Shown here: piece by piece, positions 36,080 through 45,712 of the stretch
How positions within the stretch are numbered: position 1 is the first letter of the stretch
Layout of the letters: each line of letters opens with the position of its first letter
NCBI GenBank assembly: GCA_963832365.1
Contig: CAWHUL010000015.1
Location: 62,001 to 126,000, forward strand
Direction of reading: 5' to 3'
Length of the DNA: 64,000 bases
Origin: CAWBRT01 sp963832365
Lineage (GTDB): Bacteria; Acidobacteriota; Terriglobia; Terriglobales; Acidobacteriaceae
Program-made: the position numbers and the translations under genes
Notes under the pieces: generated by a model
The model's input: only the letters and a program-made list of their open reading frames with translations
Database searches by the model: none
What the model was told of the DNA's origin: nothing

Positions 36080-37364
36080 CTATTTCACCAAGGCGCCATA
36101 GAGCACGTCTTTGAATAGGAGCCGCTTTGCGACTCGATCCGTCGGAGCGGCGGCCATGAAGACTCCGACAATGTGCTCCTTCGGGTCGATGGTGAAGGTA
36201 GTTCCTCCCGCACCCGACCAATTAGCATCTCCTTTACTACCAGGCACAACCGCCATGCCGGTGCCTAAACGAACCGCGAAACCCAGCCCGAAGCCGTAGC
36301 CGGGACCTGTCATCGGGGCCGGAGAGTTGGCCATGCCCTGGAGATGGTTGGAGAGCATAAGTTCCACGGTCTTCGGACTGAGCAGGCGAACCCCGTCAAG
36401 TTGTCCGCCGTTCAAGATCATCTGACTGAACCGGAAATAATCCGCAGCAGTGGAGATTAGCCCGGAGCCAGCCATGAGATAGCGTCCTGTCATATCCTCG
36501 AAAGGCGGGAATGACTTCCACCAATCGGTCGCTTTCTGAGGGTCTGAATCCAAGGGATCGGCGACCAACGGGAAACTTGTCACGAGACAGCCTGAAGGTC
36601 GTATCGTTCATCTTGAGGGGCTTGAGCACCATCTCGTTGACGAGTATGTCCAGCGGCTTGCCTGTTACCCGTTCCAAAAGAAGCCCCATCACATCCATGG
36701 AAACGCTGTACTCAAAGGTCGTGCCAGGCTGATTGACCAATGGGATCTTGGCCAGGTTTTTCAGCATTTCGTCGCCGCTTATTCCGCCGCCGATCTGCTC
36801 GATTCTCCCTTTAAAGTACGCATCTTTAATTGCAGCGCGCGAAGCATCCAATCCGGAACCATAGGTGAATCCAGATGTATGCCTCATCAGGTCCTGGATG
36901 GTGATTGGCCGGGCAGCGGGCACGAGTTCGTAACCGGAGCCGTCAGCCTTCTTTACCGACACCATCATGTTTTTGAATTCAGGCAGGTATTTGGAAATTG
37001 GATCGACCAGCAAGAACTTGCCTTGCTCCACCATCATCATCGCCGCCGTCGCTACGATCGGCTTGGTCATGGATGCGATGCGGAAGCGGGCATCCTTTGG
37101 CATGGGCTTTGTCTTATTCGGATCCAGGGAGCCATAGGCTTCGTAGTGGACGATCTTGCCGTCGCGGGCTATCAATACTACCGCGCCGGGAAAGCTGCCC
37201 TTCGCGATCTCCTGCTTTAAAACTACACCGAAACGCTGAAGACGTTCGCCAGAAAAACCAACTGATTCAGGTTTAACCACGGGACCCTGCGCGAAACTTG
37301 CCGCTGGATAAACAAAGCTGAACATAGCTAAAAAAAGGACACTGATCAGAGCAGTGCATCTCAT
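36080..37364 (-). CDS. Secreted serine hydrolase (beta-lactamase class C/EstB fold), frameshifted near 36573
   Basis: Periplasmic or secreted penicillin-binding-protein-like serine hydrolase. A signal peptide (ALISVLFLAMFSFVYPAASFAQG) is followed by the catalytic SMTKP (S-x-x-K), FEYSVSMDV as the Tyr motif, and SGAGGTTF as the third motif. The first frame runs to LSRDKFP at about 36575 and then becomes nonsense; the true sequence continues in another frame as LVADPLDSDPQKATDWW to 36080. One surplus base in TTTCCCGTTGG explains this. Restored length is about 425 residues, normal for the family. Substrate unknown (esterase, peptidase or beta-lactam hydrolysis). Confidence 0.82.
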
Positions 37365-37440
37365 CCAGATTCTCCTTGTGGCTGTTAATCGCTCGAATTG
37401 TACTGCCCGGGAATGGTGTTGCCAAGTTCAAAGCTGAAAA

Positions 37441-37520
37441 GCGGAAGCCGAACGCGTGGTGATGGAAGCCACCGACGGTCGAGGCGCCGACGTGGTCATC
37501 GAATCGACGGGGGCACCCGG
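37441..37520 (+). pseudogene. Remnant of a zinc-type alcohol dehydrogenase
   Basis: The frame from 37441 reads AEAERVVMEATDGRGADVVI then ESTGAP, the NAD-binding segment of medium-chain zinc dehydrogenases. It has no matching sequence before it and degenerates after about 27 codons. No start, no metal-binding domain. A decayed or recombined fragment between the serine hydrolase and EamA genes. Confidence 0.5.
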
Positions 37521-37616
37521 CAAATTCTACCCCGGGCAAGCCCGACATTTCGGCGGTCAGGGCAGAGAATCTCAAGGTGAAGCTCGCTGCAGAACTGCAC
37601 ATGGGGCAAGAGAATG

Positions 37617-38540
37617 TTAGCGAACGAGCGCGGGCTGCCGGCCGCGCAAGGCCAGAACGATTCCCAGACAGATGAGAACAACGCTCACTGCGATGCCGGT
37701 CGTCATGGGTTCGCCTGCCCAAAGCACGCCGATGATGACGGCAAGCACCGGGACCAAGGTGACGATTTGTCCGGCGCGCGCGACCGGCATGACCGATAGC
37801 GCTTTGCCCCACCACCACCAGGCCAGCGCCGTGCAGCCGATAGCGTTGTAGGCAATCATGGCCACAACGGGCCCGGTCCAAACCGTGGCACGCTGCGGTC
37901 CCAGTAACAGAGGCCCAACCGTGATGGCGGTCCACAGCACCTGCCAGAAAGTTTGCGTCCAGAATGGCGTCTGCCACTTGCGGCGGCGATAGAGGCAGGC
38001 ACCCAGCGCCCAGCACAAACCGCCGCTGACGCAGAGGCAGTTGCCGAGCACGACCTGGGGATCGCGCCAGTTCACCGGCGGGCTGTTGAAGAACAGAAAC
38101 AAGCCCCCAAAACCAACCGCTCCTCCGCACAAGGCCCGCCAGCCGATGGGTTCACGATTGATCAACCACGCCAGCGGCAGGGCCCAGAGCTGCATGGTGT
38201 AGATCAGGACCACGGTGCGGCCCGAAGCGACGTATTGCAGTCCCACGGTGCTGAAAAATTGACTGGCGGCGATCTGCACGATTCCGATCAGAGCCAGCGG
38301 CAGGCGCTCGCCACGGAGAGGAAGCAGCGGCTGCCGAATGGGAACGGTGAGCGCGGCCATGAACGGAGCCGCGGAGAGGAAGCGATAGGCGACAAAGCTC
38401 AGGGGAGAGATGTCGTGCAGTACGCTCTTCGTCATCGCCCAGGTGGCACCCCAGATCAGGACGGCGCCCCCCAACCCCGCGTACACAGAAAGCGGTACGC
38501 GAGGCAGGTCCGTTTTGAGAGGCGTTGCGCTGGAAGACAT
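37617..38540 (-). CDS. EamA/DMT family permease
   Basis: 307 residues, ten hydrophobic helices in two EamA repeats. The first begins LGGAVLIWGATWAMTKSVLH with the typical Trp-Gly motif, and the second has NCLCVSGGLCWALGACLYRRRKW. Exports or imports a small metabolite (members move amino acids, sugars or nucleosides); substrate unknown. ATG 38540. Intact, unlike the EamA gene at 5341-6230, with which it shares only the family. Confidence 0.88.
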   Translation of the reverse strand: MSSSATPLKTDLPRVPLSVYAGLGGAVLIWGATWAMTKSVLHDISPLSFVAYRFLSAAPFMAALTVPIRQPLLPLRGERLPLALIGIVQIAASQFFSTVGLQYVASGRTVVLIYTMQLWALPLAWLINREPIGWRALCGGAVGFGGLFLFFNSPPVNWRDPQVVLGNCLCVSGGLCWALGACLYRRRKWQTPFWTQTFWQVLWTAITVGPLLLGPQRATVWTGPVVAMIAYNAIGCTALAWWWWGKALSVMPVARAGQIVTLVPVLAVIIGVLWAGEPMTTGIAVSVVLICLGIVLALRGRQPALVR

Positions 38541-38598
38541 GATGGAAAGCTTTCAGTATGGCGTCCCGGGAATCTTCAACATAATCAAACCTCTCGCG

Positions 38599-38745
38599 GG
38601 GATGTCATGTTGAGCGTAGCGAAACATCTCAGGAAACTGTCCCGACCTGCGCCGTTCTGGGTTCTTTGACGGAATCCTTCGGCTTCATCTGAGCCCCACG
38701 CTGTGCTGGGATCCTTCGCTTCGCTCAGGATTTCGGCAGGCGGCT
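38599..38745. repeat. Dispersed repeat family B, inverted pair
   Basis: GATGTCATGTTGAGCGTAGC at 38599-38618 and the opposite-orientation GATCCTTCGCTTCGCTCAGG at about 38710-38729, with degenerate copies between. Non-coding spacer between two leftward genes. Confidence 0.65.
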
Positions 38746-38756
38746 CATACGCCGCC

Positions 38757-39668
38757 TTAACGCCTCAACTTCGCGGCAGCCGCCGCGCTCGCCGTGTGCC
38801 AGTCGAGCAGTTGCTCGCCGGTCCAGAACAGCACGTCCTTGTGTTGTCGAATGTAATCGAGCCCCTGTTCGAGATACTTGATGCGATGGGGCACGCCGCT
38901 GAGGTAAGGATGGATGGCGATTGCCATGACGCGAGGCTGCTCAGCGCCTTCGGCATACAACCGATCGAAGGTGTCGCGGATGCGCTCGAGCAGCACCTCG
39001 GAGCGTTGGTGCTGGACGGCCATCAGGACGACGTCGTTCACCTCTATTGGATAAGGCATGGCTACGATCGGGCCGTGCGTGGTAGCGATATCGCAGGGCT
39101 GATCGTCAACCGCCCAATCGCAGATGTAGCGTATGCCGGCTGCTGCCAGGTAATCGACGGTAGACATGGTCTGGGCGAAGCCCGGGCTCATCCAGCCCTT
39201 GGGACGGTATCCGGCGAAGCGTTCGATGGCATCGATGGTCTGGCGAATCGACTCCGGCTGATCTTCCACGCGGGGCAGAGGAACCTGTATGTAGTTGTGT
39301 CCCACGAACTCCCACTTGGCATCGAGAGCAGCTTGCGCCACGCGAGGATAGGTTTCGCAGACGCGTCCATTGATGGACAGAGAGGCGCGTATGCCTCGGC
39401 TGTCGAGCGCCTGCTTCATCCGCCAGAAGCCGACGCGCATGCCGTATTCATGCCATCCCCAGTTGCCTATGTCGGGAAGCACGGCGAGATTGGTGGGCGC
39501 CGGAATCACCACGCGCGGCATCGGCCGGTTGATGTCCCAATCTTCGACGTTGACGATGGGCCAAACCACTACCCGAGCCCCGCCGGGAAACTTGCGCTTG
39601 GGACGGTCCACAATCGCCGAGTAAGGCAGACGTTCGCGGGGAATTTTGACGCCAGAATTGGAACCCAT
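38757..39668 (-). CDS. Polysaccharide deacetylase family protein, PuuE allantoinase-like
   Basis: 303 residues of the NodB/carbohydrate esterase 4 fold. It follows the PuuE-type subfamily (metal-independent allantoinases) with ARVVVWPIVNVEDWDINRP, NWGWHEYGMRVGFWRM and HPYLSGVPHRIKYLEQ. These proteins hydrolyse allantoin or other cyclic amides; members also act on unknown substrates. ATG 39668 preceded by GGAG nine bases away is preferred over a longer upstream start, whose extra 32 residues are not family-like. No other purine-catabolism genes are adjacent. Divergent from the orphan solute-binding gene that follows. Confidence 0.8.
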   Translation of the reverse strand: MGSNSGVKIPRERLPYSAIVDRPKRKFPGGARVVVWPIVNVEDWDINRPMPRVVIPAPTNLAVLPDIGNWGWHEYGMRVGFWRMKQALDSRGIRASLSINGRVCETYPRVAQAALDAKWEFVGHNYIQVPLPRVEDQPESIRQTIDAIERFAGYRPKGWMSPGFAQTMSTVDYLAAAGIRYICDWAVDDQPCDIATTHGPIVAMPYPIEVNDVVLMAVQHQRSEVLLERIRDTFDRLYAEGAEQPRVMAIAIHPYLSGVPHRIKYLEQGLDYIRQHKDVLFWTGEQLLDWHTASAAAAAKLRR

Positions 39669-39848
39669 AAAAGAACGCTCCGCAATGGTCGGATGTGTAG
39701 CTTCGGAATTATGACACGGCGCGTCGGCGGCCCGGAAGTGAGCTGGGCCGGGGTCCACGGGCAAATGCTAAAGTGTCTCTACAGATTGCCTTGAAAGCTA
39801 CGCGGAGTGCTTCATTCAAACGCTGTTTCCATTTCGGAAAAGGGAGCC

Positions 39849-40823
39849 ATGAAAAACACAGCCAATACGTCAGCGGGGGAGCAAGTGCCCACGAGCGCCA
39901 AGGGCAGGCCGATCCAGATTCGTATGGGTGGTTTTGGGCCGCCGACAACCGGCTTCAGCCTGGCGCTGAAGAAGATCGGCGAACGGCTGAAAGCAAAATT
40001 CGGCGGCGACGTGGACGTCAAGTACGTCTACAACATTATGGACCTCGGCTATCGTGCCGAAGACATCCTCTGGCTGGTCGAGGACGGGGTGCTGACGCTC
40101 GGTTATCAATCGAGCAGCTACTTTACCGATCGCGTTTCCGAGTTGGGAATGGCCGATCTCCCTTTCATCTTCGACAGTAATGAAAAAGCGCGAGCCGCCA
40201 TGGACGGCGAGCTCGGCAAGTTTCTCGCCGGCAAGCTCGAAGAGCGGATGAACTATCGCATTGCCGGCTATTTCGAGAACGGATTCAGGCAAGTCTCTAA
40301 TCTCCTGCGGCCGATCCGCGTTCCCTCCGACATGAAGGACATGCGCATAAGGGTTTTGCCCAGCAAAATTCAGGCACGGACATTCGAGCTGCTGGGCGCC
40401 AAACCGCTCATCATGGATTTGACCGAAGCGATTGCGGGGGTCAAGGCCGGGACGCTGGACGCCCAGGAGAATCCGTTTTTCAATACGGTCACCTACGGAG
40501 TGCACAAGTACCATCGCTTCCACACCGTGACCAACCACTTCTATCTCTCGCGGCCGATCTTCATTCATCGCACGTCGTTTGACGCATGGCCGAACGAACT
40601 GCAAACCGAGATGATGGCGGCGGTTCGAGATGCGGTCAGCTTCCAGCGCGAACTTCACGTCCGGGAGGAAGAGGACGCGGCTGCGACAATCCGCAAGGAA
40701 GGCGGCGAGATTATCGAGCTCACGCCGAAAGAGCACGACCAGTTTGTAGCGGCCGTAAAGCCTCTGTACGGCGAGGCTCACGGTCTCTATAGCCGGGAGA
40801 TGCTGGCGCTGGTGGGTCTGTAG
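39849..40823 (+). CDS. TRAP-type solute-binding protein (DctP family), orphan, no signal peptide
   Basis: 324 residues with the DctP fold: FGPPTTGFSLALKKIGERLK, DLPFIFDSNEKARAAMDG, GYFENGFRQVSNLLRPIRVPSDMKDMRIRV (containing the conserved ligand Arg) and AGTLDAQENPFF. ATG 39849 has AAGGG four bases upstream. The N-terminus (MKNTANTSAGEQVPTSAKG) is hydrophilic with no export signal, even if the frame is extended to 39807. No DctQ/DctM membrane genes are nearby. It either works in the cytoplasm as a sensor or carrier, or its true start is disrupted. Ligand unknown; the family binds C4 and keto acids. Confidence 0.83.
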   Translation: MKNTANTSAGEQVPTSAKGRPIQIRMGGFGPPTTGFSLALKKIGERLKAKFGGDVDVKYVYNIMDLGYRAEDILWLVEDGVLTLGYQSSSYFTDRVSELGMADLPFIFDSNEKARAAMDGELGKFLAGKLEERMNYRIAGYFENGFRQVSNLLRPIRVPSDMKDMRIRVLPSKIQARTFELLGAKPLIMDLTEAIAGVKAGTLDAQENPFFNTVTYGVHKYHRFHTVTNHFYLSRPIFIHRTSFDAWPNELQTEMMAAVRDAVSFQRELHVREEEDAAATIRKEGGEIIELTPKEHDQFVAAVKPLYGEAHGLYSREMLALVGL

Positions 40824-41303
40824 GTGACGGGCAAGGCGCTCATAGTGGTGCTCAAGAAACTACCCCAGGTTAGCGCCGAACAGCCAAAATAGCCTTTCGC
40901 TACAGGCGGCACAGTCAGCCAAAGCTGCGCGGATTGTCTCAAAAGAGTTTCATGGCGGCGCGGAACCTGGGGCACCCGGCTAACCCCAAATTTTTCTGTT
41001 CTGGACGGCATGTCACGCGCGAAATGTTTGCTTCTGGTAAACCAATGCACAGCGAAGTTCTTCCAGAAAAAAAACTTCCGACTGATTCTGTTGGAGATCA
41101 AGGTGGTGCAATCACATTTGCGACTTGTGCGCAGCGACAGAAAGCCGTCCGCGCATTTCTTTTTTTATTCACTCACGAGGTACTTTACATTCTCGCGATT
41201 CGCTCGTAGGATTTGTTCCTTCCCTGCTGTAACATCGGTTTAACAGAGTTGCTGGTTTGCCGGTTTTAGGAAAGCGGCGCAGAGTGCGCGCAGTCGATCA
41301 ATT
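40824..41303. other. Intergenic region with a degenerate family A repeat
   Basis: 480 bases. ACTACCCCAGGTTAGC at 40859-40874 is the left arm of repeat family A; the right arm is missing. The rest is AT-richer, with an A-run (41067-41075) and T-run (41158-41166) but no convincing hairpin or gene. Confidence 0.45.
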
Positions 41304-41726
41304 ATGAAAGTCAAGAAGACGATTCTCTGCGTCGATGACCACGAACAGTCGCTCTCGATTCGAAAGGTGATCCTGGAAACCAGAGGCTACCGGGTGATAG
41401 CCTGCACCGGCGGGGAGCAGGCGCTGGTGGCATTCAACGGCGGCGGGGTGGATCTGGTGCTTACCGACCTGATCATGCCCGGCATGAGCGGCAACGACCT
41501 TGTGGAGCGGGTCAAGCAGCTCTCCCCGGCCACTCCGGTCATTCTTTTTTCCGGCCAGGTCAAGATCTACGATCAGGACACGCTGGCCGATATTTTTTTG
41601 CCGAAAGGGATGTATTCCCCGGCTGAACTGCTGGAGCGAATCCGCCTGCTCCTGGTTCGCAAGCGCGGTCCCAAGCGCGCCACCCTGCCGGACGCGACCG
41701 GGTTGAAACGCGCCAATGGCGATTAG
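41304..41726 (+). CDS. Single-domain response regulator receiver protein
   Basis: 140 residues, CheY-like receiver: acid pocket D11/D12 (LCVDDHE), phosphoacceptor D55 (LVLTDLIMPGMSG), conserved Ser in ILFSGQ and Lys in FLPKG. No output domain follows; the C-terminal about 20 residues are basic. Without a histidine kinase nearby its partner is unknown. It is followed by an ABC ATPase 33 bases downstream on the same strand. Confidence 0.88.
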   Translation: MKVKKTILCVDDHEQSLSIRKVILETRGYRVIACTGGEQALVAFNGGGVDLVLTDLIMPGMSGNDLVERVKQLSPATPVILFSGQVKIYDQDTLADIFLPKGMYSPAELLERIRLLLVRKRGPKRATLPDATGLKRANGD

Positions 41727-41759
41727 GGCGGGGGCGATCACGTGTAGAATCAAGGATTC

Positions 41760-42467
41760 ATGCCTGCCATCATTGAAGTAGACAACGTATACAAAACTTT
41801 CCGCGTCGGCAAAGTCGAAGTTCCGGCCGTGCGCGGCGTTTCGCTGACCATCGAGCGGGGGGAGTTCGTGTCGCTTGTGGGCCCCTCGGGCAGTGGGAAG
41901 TCAACATTGTTCTATCTCCTTGGCGGGCTCACGCAAGTCGATTCCGGGCAGGTGACGATCGATAGCGTGAATTTCTCGAAGCTTTCCGACGCCGAGCGGA
42001 CGCGCATGCGCAAGAGCAAGATCGGCTTCGTTTTCCAGAAGTACAACCTGCTGCCCACACTCGACGCCCGCGGCAACATCGACATCGCGCGCGAAATCAG
42101 CGGGAGCCTTGCCGGGGACGCGGCGTATTTCGATCATGTCACCACTCTGCTTGGGATCGACAAGCGCCTTCATCACCGGCCGTCGGAGTTGAGCGGCGGC
42201 GAGCAACAGCGGGTGGCGCTTGCCCGCGCACTCATCAACAAGCCGGCCATCGTGCTCGCCGACGAGCCCACGGGCAACCTCGATACCAAGAACTCTGAAA
42301 TCGTGCTCGCGATGTTGCGCCGCTCCAACCAGGATCTTGGGCAAACCGTGCTGATGATTACCCACAACCCCGAGGCGGCCGCTTATGGCGACCGCATTCT
42401 GCACATGCGCGACGGCCAGATGGTGGACGCCACCCAGGACCCGCAGTGGGCTCCGGTGGTTCACTAG
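41760..42467 (+). CDS. ABC transporter ATP-binding protein (LolD/MacB type), no permease nearby
   Basis: 235-residue ATPase: Walker A GPSGSGKST, signature LSGGEQQ, Walker B AIVLADEP, H-loop MITHNPE. The N-terminal EVDNVYKTFRVGKVEVPAVRGVSL is typical of LolD/MacB-type exporters. Usually pairs with a FtsX-like permease, absent here; the next element is a tRNA. Its permease must be elsewhere, or the gene is an orphan. Confidence 0.88.
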   Translation: MPAIIEVDNVYKTFRVGKVEVPAVRGVSLTIERGEFVSLVGPSGSGKSTLFYLLGGLTQVDSGQVTIDSVNFSKLSDAERTRMRKSKIGFVFQKYNLLPTLDARGNIDIAREISGSLAGDAAYFDHVTTLLGIDKRLHHRPSELSGGEQQRVALARALINKPAIVLADEPTGNLDTKNSEIVLAMLRRSNQDLGQTVLMITHNPEAAAYGDRILHMRDGQMVDATQDPQWAPVVH

Positions 42468-42505
42468 CAGTCGGCTGAACTGGTCGCACGCCAACAGCGG
42501 CGGGT

Positions 42506-42535
42506 TTGACGGTCGATTGGACGGCCCGTTATAAT
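42506..42535 (+). promoter_or_regulatory. Sigma-70 promoter of tRNA-Gly
   Basis: TTGACG (42506-42511) and a perfect TATAAT (42530-42535), 18 bases apart, end 12 bases before the mature 5' end of the tRNA gene. The -35 box matches five of six consensus bases. Confidence 0.8.
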
Positions 42536-42547
42536 CGAGTACATCGG

Positions 42548-42622
<75 letters not shown>

Positions 42623-42689
42623 TGATTTCTTGCGTTTACGGCCCTTCCGCGTTTCCCCTCATGCACGTTTAGCACACATAGAAGAGGCT

Positions 42690-42741
42690 GGTCCCCCCAC
42701 ATTAGCTCCACCTGCGGCTTCGCAATTGTGGGCCACCAACG
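42690..42741. repeat. Dispersed palindromic repeat family A
   Basis: CCCCCCACATTAGC and AATTGTGGGCCACCAACG arms around a C/G-rich centre, downstream of the tRNA. Same unit as at 49820 and 47522. Confidence 0.65.
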
Positions 42742-42889
42742 GGTCTGCTATTCGGTGACCGGAGGGGTGCTGCCGCACGCTTATCTGCATCTATAAAACC
42801 TGATTGGCACTTCTTTGGTCCCGGCGGAGCCGGGGTGACCGCTGCCTGAGATGAGGCCGTTCAGCGACCAGCTATCAGGAAACAACGTT

Positions 42890-44338
42890 ATGGACAGGCG
42901 GATACTGGATGCGTTTCGCGCCGCGCTTGGCTCGGGAGGCCTGATAACCGATGCGACCCAGCTAAAGACCTACGAGTGCGATGGGCTGACCAATTTCCGC
43001 GTGATGCCCGCGGCTGTTCTGCTGCCTGATACCGCTGAGCAGGTGCAGGCAGTGGTTCGCATCTGCCATCGGCACAAGATTCCTTTTGTCGCTCGCGGCT
43101 CCGGAACCGGCTTGAGCGGCGGCGCGCTGCCGGTGGCCGACGGTGTGGTGCTCAGCCTGGCGCGCATGAGCCGCACCCTTGAGGTTGACATCCCTAACCA
43201 GCGGGTGACGGTTCAACCGGGAGCCATCAATTCCTTTATTACGCAGCAGGTCGCTCCCTATGGCTACTTCTACGCGCCCGATCCCTCTTCGCAGCAGGTG
43301 TGCTCGATCGGAGGCAACGTGGCGGAGAACTCCGGCGGCGCGCACTGTCTGAAATACGGATTCACCACCACGCACGTGCTGGGAATGGATGTGGTGCTGC
43401 CCGATGGCGAACTGATACATCTGGGCAGCTCGACTCTCGACGCACCCGGCTACGATCTGGCCGGGGTGTTTGTCGGCTCGGAGGGAACGCTGGGCGTGGT
43501 TACGCGAATCATTTTGCGGATCGTCAAGCGTCCGGAGGTCATTACCACTCTGCTGGCCGCCTTTAATTCGACGAACGAAGCCGGCGAAGCGGTAAGCGAA
43601 GTTATTGCCTCAGGCGTTTTGCCGGCGGCCATCGAGATGATGGATAACCTCGCCATACAGGCTGCCGAAGCCAGCGTCCATGCGGGGTATCCCAACTGCG
43701 GCGGACTGCTGCTGGTGGAATTGGACGGCACCGCGACGGAGGTCGAGACCCTGATGCGGCAGGTGAGCGACATCTGCACGCGCTGCGGCGCCTGGGAAAT
43801 ACGGCTGGCGCAATCGGAGGCCGATCGCATCGCCGTGTGGAAAGGCCGCAAGGCCGCCTTCGCCGCCATGGGGCGCATTTCGCCGAACTATATCGTCCAG
43901 GACGGAGTCGTTCCCCGAACAGCGCTGCCGCAAATCATGAATGAGATTGCGCGGCTCAGCCGTGAATCGGGGTTGCGGGTCGCCAACGTCTTCCACGCGG
44001 GCGACGGGAATCTGCATCCCCTGGTGCTCTACGATCGCCGCATTGAAGGCCAGGAGCATCTAGCCGAGCAGGTGGCCGGCGACATCCTGCGGCTCTGCAT
44101 CAAGGCGGGCGGTTCCATCACCGGCGAACATGGCGTCGGCGAGGAAAAGAAGATGTTCATGGGGGAGATGTTCGCGGAACCCGACTTGGACACCATGCAA
44201 CTGGTTCGCTGCGCCTTCGATCCCGAACACCTCGCCAATCCCGGCAAGGTGTTTCCGCGGCTTCGCCTGTGCGCTGAAAAAACCGGCCCGTATACACCAC
44301 ATCCGTTGGAGTTGGCCGGAGTGGCGGAGTTCTTCTGA
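42890..44338 (+). CDS. glcD: Glycolate oxidase FAD subunit
   Basis: About 482 residues: FAD-binding PCMH domain (AAVLLPDTAEQVQAVVRICH, VARGSGTGLSGGALP, CSIGGNVAENSGGAHCLKYG) and C-terminal FAD-oxidase domain with HAGDGNLHPL and GGSITGEHGVGEEK. Oxidises glycolate (or a related 2-hydroxy acid such as lactate) to the 2-oxo acid, passing electrons through GlcF to the quinone pool. ATG 42890 has AGGA upstream and gives the usual length; ATG 42851 would add 13 residues. First of three genes glcD-glcE-glcF. Membrane-associated complex. Confidence 0.92.
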   Translation: MDRRILDAFRAALGSGGLITDATQLKTYECDGLTNFRVMPAAVLLPDTAEQVQAVVRICHRHKIPFVARGSGTGLSGGALPVADGVVLSLARMSRTLEVDIPNQRVTVQPGAINSFITQQVAPYGYFYAPDPSSQQVCSIGGNVAENSGGAHCLKYGFTTTHVLGMDVVLPDGELIHLGSSTLDAPGYDLAGVFVGSEGTLGVVTRIILRIVKRPEVITTLLAAFNSTNEAGEAVSEVIASGVLPAAIEMMDNLAIQAAEASVHAGYPNCGGLLLVELDGTATEVETLMRQVSDICTRCGAWEIRLAQSEADRIAVWKGRKAAFAAMGRISPNYIVQDGVVPRTALPQIMNEIARLSRESGLRVANVFHAGDGNLHPLVLYDRRIEGQEHLAEQVAGDILRLCIKAGGSITGEHGVGEEKKMFMGEMFAEPDLDTMQLVRCAFDPEHLANPGKVFPRLRLCAEKTGPYTPHPLELAGVAEFF

Positions 44339-44429
44339 CGGTTTCGCGGAAGGTATGCCCGCGAAGCAGCCGGGCTTCCCCGAGTCCGGCGGTGATATCA
44401 ACGGCTATACCAACTATGGAAGCGCTTTA

Positions 44430-45701
44430 ATGGCAGGAATTTCAACTCCATCGCGACAGATCCCGTGGAATGAATTGCAGGGCATCACCTCGACCGCCGA
44501 GGCTACCGCGTCGGACGCTATCTGCGGCCGCGTTCCGAGACTGATCGCCGAGCCTTCGACGGCCGAGCAGGTGGCCGCTGTTCTGCGCTGGGCCAACGAG
44601 AACTCGGTTGCCGTGGCTGCGCGCGGCAACGGCACTAAGACAGGCTGGGGCGCTCCGCCGCGCGAACTCGATGTTGTGGTTTCGATGAGCAAGATGAATC
44701 GCGTCATCGAGCACGCATGGGGCGACATGACGGCCACGGTTGAGCCGGGCTGCACCGTCGCCGACCTGCAACGCACATTGGCGGAGCACGGACAGCGCTT
44801 GGCGGTCGAGCCGCTCTTTGCCAGTGGCAGTGCGGGGCGTGCCACCATCGGAGGAATCGTCGCTGGCAACGACAACGGACCTTCGCGGGTGCGCTTCGGC
44901 TCGTTGCGCGACCTCATCATCGGTGTAACCCTGGCGCTTCCTGACGGAACCCTGGCGCGCAGCGGCGGAAAGGTCGTCAAAAACGTCGCCGGATACGATC
45001 TGCCCAAGCTGGCAACAGGATCGCTGGGGACGCTGGGCATCATCACGCAAGCCATTTTCCGGCTGCATCCGCTGCCGCAGACGGAGCGGACGCTCAGCTT
45101 CCAGTTTGAGACCATAGCGGCGGCGAACAAGGCGGCGCTGGGGCTGCTCGATTCCGTGCTCACATTTACCGGCTTGCAAATGCGCTCGTCGGGACCGTCG
45201 CTGTGCACGCTCGATGTTCGCTTCGAGGGCATCGAGAACGCGGTCGAAGACCAAGCCCAGAGGGCCGGGCGCATGATCGGCAACCTGCTGCCGTCGGAGC
45301 AGAATCAATGGCAAAGCTCGACCGCGCTTTGGGATGGGTCTCCGGGGGCGATCTGCCGCTTCTCGGTGCTGCCCAGCGAAGTTGCGCTGTTTGTCGATCG
45401 CGCCCAATCGCTGGCGGAGCCACTGGCGGTTCGAGCGCGCGCCGTGGTGCAGGCGGTTGGTGTCGGCCTGTTGCGGCTCGATGGTTCCACCGACGCGTTG
45501 CTGTCCATCGTTCGCGAGCTGCGGCAGTTGGCCGCCGTCCGGCACGGTTCCGTCGTGGTGCTGCATGCCTCCGATGAGTTGCGCAGCCAGCTCGATCCCT
45601 GGGGAGATGCTGGCACGGCGCTCGGCACCATGCGTCGCATGAAACAACAGTTCGATCCCAAAGGCATTCTCAACCCCGGCCGATTCGTCGGAGGGATTTA
45701 G
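44430..45701 (+). CDS. glcE: Glycolate oxidase FAD-binding subunit
   Basis: 423 residues, shorter FAD-binding PCMH protein: LIAEPSTAEQVAAVLRWAN, VAARGNGTKTGWG, GGIVAGNDNGPSRVRFGSLRDLIIG and KVVKNVAGYDLPKLATGSLGTLG. The last is a clear GlcE mark. ATG 44430 chosen (GGA upstream). The frame is open further, to an ATG at 44354, but the added residues are not family-like. Second subunit of the glycolate oxidase complex. Ends NPGRFVGGI, the common terminus of this family. Confidence 0.92.
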   Translation: MAGISTPSRQIPWNELQGITSTAEATASDAICGRVPRLIAEPSTAEQVAAVLRWANENSVAVAARGNGTKTGWGAPPRELDVVVSMSKMNRVIEHAWGDMTATVEPGCTVADLQRTLAEHGQRLAVEPLFASGSAGRATIGGIVAGNDNGPSRVRFGSLRDLIIGVTLALPDGTLARSGGKVVKNVAGYDLPKLATGSLGTLGIITQAIFRLHPLPQTERTLSFQFETIAAANKAALGLLDSVLTFTGLQMRSSGPSLCTLDVRFEGIENAVEDQAQRAGRMIGNLLPSEQNQWQSSTALWDGSPGAICRFSVLPSEVALFVDRAQSLAEPLAVRARAVVQAVGVGLLRLDGSTDALLSIVRELRQLAAVRHGSVVVLHASDELRSQLDPWGDAGTALGTMRRMKQQFDPKGILNPGRFVGGI

Positions 45702-45712
45702 TGGTTTCAAGA

